Assembly: GCF_000003605.2 (NCBI RefSeq)
Contig: NW_003124903.1
Coordinates: 144,031-154,306, forward strand
DNA: 10,276 nucleotides
Direction of reading: 5' to 3'
Source: Saccoglossus kowalevskii
Taxonomy: Eukaryota > Hemichordata > Enteropneusta > Harrimaniidae
Position numbers and translations under genes: made by a program. The notes below the pieces were generated by a model, which had not been told where the DNA came from, ran no database searches, and was given only the letters and a program-made list of their open reading frames with translations. Positions 6,391 through 10,276 of this stretch are shown here, piece by piece. Each line of letters opens with the position of its first letter. Position 1 is the first letter of the stretch.

Positions 6391-7142
6391 CAAATTCGTT
6401 ATCCTGTTTATCCCATGTATGGAGGAGATATAGAAAATTATTATACAGATAACTGCAGCTTAACACGAAATATAAGATAACAGATCCGTGTATAAGTACA
6501 TATAAAATGTGCTAATACCAGGGCGCAATTGTATCAATATCTATGCACAATTGAACATTTTAAATTAGTCTCACTGCGGAAACCAATTGTTATCGAGATG
6601 ACAATCATAATATCCGAGCATAAATATAATTTATACTCAATATATTCTGGCTTTAGACCTGTGAGTTGAATTACGCTGCATTTTAGTCTGCATTATTATA
6701 CATATTTAACTCGCATTATAAAACGGAAACCGGTCTAATGCTCAAATAGCATAGAATTCCATACGCTCGTGATCTCGTGGATATATGGTAACCTGAAATG
6801 TTATGCTTGACTGAACTGATAACAGCAGTTTTAATAAAAAAAAATATCAGACATTGCGCCATATTATCAACATACGCTGAGTATAGCAACGAATAATACT
6901 ATTCCGTATTTCGTTACTTGGCTATGTTTAATCATATTCTGCGCAAAAAGCTGTGATAATGTCTCGTCTCAAACCCGGTATATAATTAATAATGTGAGAA
7001 TTAGTCCACCGATTGTTTGTTTTTTAGACACTGTCTATTTGTTTTATACAGGAAAAGAAATATTAAATATACAATACGTATAACATGAACATGCAATAGC
7101 AAATTTCTTAGACCACAATTAAAACACATTATACCATTACCA
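6391..7142. other. Non-coding stretch with one short hairpin
   Basis: It contains an inverted repeat at 6616-6638 (10-bp arms with one mismatch, 3-nt loop, A+T-rich) and a pyrimidine-rich AG at 7026-7027 that opens only a 12-codon frame. Positions 6988-7003 repeat, inverted, a 16-mer found at 1144-1159. Nothing coding is supported. Confidence 0.5.
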
Positions 7143-7176
7143 CACTAAGAGTAATTGTACACTAAGAGTAATTGTT
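7143..7176. repeat. 17-bp tandem duplication
   Basis: The unit CACTAAGAGTAATTGTA (7143-7159) is followed directly by a copy (7160-7176) that differs only at the last base. Two near-identical copies suggest a recent slippage or short duplication. Confidence 0.8.
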
Positions 7177-8255
7177 CAATAGTTCTATATATCACCAAGT
7201 ACATCAAAAGACACCACGAATAAAATGTTAACTCTATTATGTCGCTAGACCGTTTTTTTTTTCAGATATATTCTTGCCAGTAGTAATATCCCAAAAGAAC
7301 ACAACCTGGTATTTTCACTCTATTTTGTACATTCCCAAACTCTGCATGATGAAATAAAATTTCTATTCCATTATTTTCATTCATCCTGTAACATCAAAAT
7401 GACGCAATATATGCAAAAAATAAAGAAAATTACATTATTTTCACTTTCGATTAGCACTCTAAAACAACAACAACAACCGAGTTTCACTTTCAGTTTTATC
7501 GTCGATACAATAACTATCTTTCATCGTCCCAATATAATTGTCCAACACTTTCTGTCTGAAACACATCATTTGAAACGTGTCTGAATATAGCATGGTTTGG
7601 TGATGTATTTTTCACAGCCAATCAGTCAAGACAAATCATCTTTCAGATCATGAATACGTATATAATACGAGACTATAGAAATGTAATTAGACTGTTGTGT
7701 AGCATATGTCAACGCTAGTGTGGAGCATGCTGTGAATTTGTGTGTTCCTTTGCTATTTTGAGGCTGCATTGAGGTTGAATTTTCATCTTCAGTACATCAT
7801 ATTTGCTTTATTCGACGGCGATCATGTGACTTACAAACACAGATTTTGTATTTTTCAATACGCAATTTTAACTTGTTTTGCTGGAAATGCGTTGTAAAAA
7901 TGCAAAAAAAGATAATAATCGTTCAAGATGTGAGTGGGACCATGTTTTGCATTTTGTGTATTATTACCTTATTAGGAGAATTCCTCGACAGTATTTTTTT
8001 TTTGAATTAACTATCTAGCGGAAGCGATTTCGTACTGCCTGAATGCGAACTTTACGGGATTCTCCTGTTGATATTATTTCTATATCTCTCAGTGACATGG
8101 TTAGTATTTCCGCCGCGCTGTGTATGATGTAAACAAAGGAAAGCGTTTAAAATCATAATCCTAATCACACCAGTTTTATGGGTTCAGTAGCACTCGTTCT
8201 ACATTGTCAACTGTCAGTGCAGTCAATAAACGCTCAATTTGGGATTTTTTTTCAG
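7177..8255. other. Non-coding stretch
   Basis: A long-T acceptor-like site (AG at 7264-7265) opens an A+T-rich frame that runs into the 61-codon frame at 7399-7584, with four CAA units near 7465. The composition looks like intron sequence, and no domain or donor supports an exon. From about 7590 to 8240 I see nothing else to annotate. Confidence 0.45.
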
Positions 8256-8423
8256 TGCACTCAATCCGCTGCATCTGGCCGGTTACACGACTCGCTATCC
8301 GAATCATCACTTCAATTTGCTGCATGTTATCATGTGAACGTGTTAGACAATACTAATCACAATTCCCTTTTGAATAACCGCGTCTGGATTATGTTTTCAA
8401 CAATGTGTACGAATCGAAATTAA
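8256..8423 (+). CDS. Candidate terminal exon, 55 codons
   Basis: A T-rich acceptor (eight Ts then CAG, AG at 8254-8255) precedes a frame that is open in phase 0 for 55 codons to TAA at 8421-8423. The first 100 bases are less A+T-rich than the surroundings and encode a Ser-rich, moderately polar segment with two Cys. AATAAA followed by a T-rich run occurs at 8651-8656, giving a plausible 3' untranslated region of about 230 nt. It could be joined to the exon ending at 2938 as an alternative to the frame at 3292. No domain is recognised and no good donor follows. Low confidence. Confidence 0.18.
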   Translation, partial: CTQSAASGRLHDSLSESSLQFAACYHVNVLDNTNHNSLLNNRVWIMFSTMCTNRN

Positions 8424-8891
8424 CCATGGAAGGCTAGATGATTGAACATTACTTCTTTCTAATCAATATTATTATATCTTTTGAGATAAATCCTAAATAG
8501 TTACACGGATCACACTTCTTCAATTCGGTTTGAAGATATCAAAGCCCCCGCGTTTGTTGCATTGAAACGTGCTCGTATGGTTAATTATCCCAGGTTACGT
8601 CACACAGATTATCAACTGCGTAATTATCGTTCATTGTGTGGACAAATTGTAATAAATGTTTTTTGAAAAATACCGTCCTGACCATCAGGTTGATATGGCG
8701 TCCATAACAAACGCTGAACTGTATTAATAATGTTCGATATTCTTACTTTAAAGCACATTCGCTGTTCGAATAATTACTAGTGGCCGGTATCATGTTTCTT
8801 GCCGGGTGAAATTCTGAGATTAGCTGGTGTGACACTAGTGGTCAGAATGTAGTTTTAATGACGCGCGTTGTAGGTCCTGGAAGGTTTAATC

Positions 8892-8939
8892 GTAGTTCAC
8901 TCACATACTGTTAGTAGTTATATATTCCTAGTGAACTAC
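8892..8939. repeat. Inverted repeat with perfect 10-bp arms
   Basis: GTAGTTCACT (8892-8901) is matched by AGTGAACTAC (8930-8939) across a 28-nt loop. TAAT just outside the left arm is also echoed outside the right arm. It could be a small foldback relic or a spaced binding site. Confidence 0.45.
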
Positions 8940-10169
8940 ATTAGGTTTTAACACACACAAAATCACTACTATAATGTTTATAACAGGATAATATTGTTTT
9001 TGTTAAAAAGGTATGAAATATTAAAAGTAGATATCCTTCATATTTTGGAGATCATTTTCTCTTAATCAAACGTACCTAATATATATATCTGGCCTGTGAT
9101 GTTTGCAAATCTAACTTAATTTAAGGAAGATATTTAAATTCATGATCTGTTCTAAATTTATCATTTTTCATGCAACACTGTATGGTGTGGATATTACTCG
9201 GAGAGTTTTACATCACAAATTTGTAATTAGTAAAACTGTACATTTAAGCAGAACGTATGCAAGTCTTACGAGGTAAAGTCGTAAAAGGGAATGACACATT
9301 CAAAACAACATGTCTAGGTGAATCGCAAATCATGTTGTTCAAATTATTGTTTAATTGTGTGTTTACGTATGTGTTAACCGTAATAACACTAGAGATATGT
9401 ATCATTACCATGGGAGATTCAAGCTGGCCATATTGAATTGCATCACTTTATATATGCTTTATTCATGAACGACGAATCGTTATTCATTCATTATGTTTGG
9501 TTTTAAAATCCATGGCAACCTTGTGCGACTGGGTGAAATTTCTTCGATCAGACAGGGACTCGTTTGTTTGCGTCTGTAATTTAACTACTGGAACTGCATT
9601 ATATGAATACGTGTCACCATTCTTAATATTATAAATTTGTGTCTGTTTTGCATTCTTGTTTTAATTTTGCAAATATTTTTGCGAGATTGGGTATATACAA
9701 AGTTTTCCTTTTAACATGACATCATCATGAATATTACAATTAAGTTTTTAGGAGCTATAAATGAAAATTTTATAAGTTTAGAACGACCTCGCGATGCTAT
9801 AATGGGAATTATAATACTATTCCACATTTCTTATTGGTATACACTTTGATTATTACGAGAAGGATTTAGCGCACATATTCCACCACTTTATAACACACTA
9901 CACGCACAAATGGTCAATATTGTTCCAACACATTAATTATTAACGATTGCACTCAAATACAGATACCGGTGTATTGCCTGAATTGTATAAACTTGTTTCA
10001 GTGAACAACATTTGACAGACAATTTACGCCTAGAGAAAATGTGTTGTATGATAACGTGGCAATGCAAGTCGCAAATATATAACATTATAATTATACATCT
10101 GCCACCATAACGGCATAAGTTACAGCGTGTCGTAATTTTGCGGTATTTTTACGGGGTATTTTCATCCTA
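8940..10169. other. Non-coding A+T-rich stretch
   Basis: No coding frame is supported. A CAG acceptor near 10000 opens about 35 codons in one frame without a following donor. A perfect right half of an X-box (GGCAAC, within CATGGCAACC at 9511-9520) and a 10-bp TATAATTATA palindrome near 10087 are the only other patterns noted. Confidence 0.5.
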
Positions 10170-10204
10170 CCATATTAGGAAATGCGAATTCCAAATATGG
10201 AATG
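10170..10204. promoter_or_regulatory. Paired CArG boxes (SRF) with adjacent Ets- and TEAD-like motifs
   Basis: CCATATTAGG (10170-10179) and CCAAATATGG (10191-10200) both match the SRF consensus CC(A/T)6GG exactly. The first has the same core as the vertebrate c-fos serum response element. Their centres are 21 bp apart, about two helical turns, so both would face the same side of DNA. CATCCT just left of the first box is an Ets core on the minus strand, and GGAATG at 10199-10204 is a TEAD core. Such combinations are known from muscle, cytoskeletal and growth-response enhancers. The target gene is not visible in the window. Confidence 0.5.
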
Positions 10205-10276
10205 ATTACGCGAGTAAGCGTCCTCTAATAATAAAAACAAATATGGATGTCACCATATCCTTGGAAGGAAAGGATG

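Noticed and set aside
7264-7584. Long open run after a T-rich acceptor, with CAA repeats
   Set aside because: Low-complexity A+T-rich translation. In a different frame a Thr run followed by aromatic residues ends at TGA, but neither frame has supporting donors, conservation evidence or domain character.
10001-10113. CAG acceptor followed by about 35 open codons
   Set aside because: Phase 0 begins with TGA. Another phase is open but lacks a donor. AG sites after pyrimidine runs are frequent here.

Overview
The window looks like nuclear DNA of an invertebrate animal. It is A+T-rich on visual inspection, and no reading frame on either strand exceeds about 130 codons in 10.3 kb, which rules out an ordinary bacterial, phage or compact viral region. 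The one convincing coding segment ends at a consensus GT-AG splice donor. Several motifs fit metazoan regulators (RFX, SRF, NRF1 and CREB types). I cannot name the species. A mollusc, brachiopod, lower deuterostome or similar genome would fit, but that is a guess.

Layout. Positions 1-2385 are upstream non-coding DNA with a CRE/CCAAT pair and a TATCGATA palindrome near the left edge and small hairpins near 0.9 kb. Positions 2385-2563 look like a promoter and 5' leader: TATA-like element, initiator-like element, RFX X-box, CCAAT box, locally more CpG, and two upstream AUG frames, one of which overlaps the main start. Positions 2564-2938 are the first coding exon of a secreted or cell-surface protein: signal peptide, Gly-rich linker, then a Thr/Ser-rich mucin-like stretch. 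The exon ends in phase 0 at GTAAGT.

Everything from 2939 to 10276 is best read as intron 1, or as intron plus intergenic DNA if the gene is short. The first strong acceptor downstream (AG at 3290-3291) opens a 34-codon phase-0 frame that ends in TAA. If it is used, the gene would be a small two-exon gene of 159 codons. Weaker exon candidates lie at 5059-5089 and 8256-8423. The non-coding part also holds a second perfect X-box (4457-4471) beside a CpG-rich block, a 9-bp hairpin abutting AATAAA (4986-5019), a possible LINE 3' tail (about 5457-5528), an NRF1-type palindrome (5552-5569), a 118-bp fold-back repeat (6273-6390), a 17-bp tandem duplication (7143-7176) and two CArG boxes spaced 21 bp apart (10170-10200).

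How it fits together (inference): one mucin-like gene on the plus strand, possibly under RFX (ciliated-cell) control, with a long regulatory intron or flank. I see no multi-gene system, CRISPR array, tRNA, rRNA or intact mobile element. The most distinctive signals are the two X-boxes, the CArG pair and the fold-back repeat.
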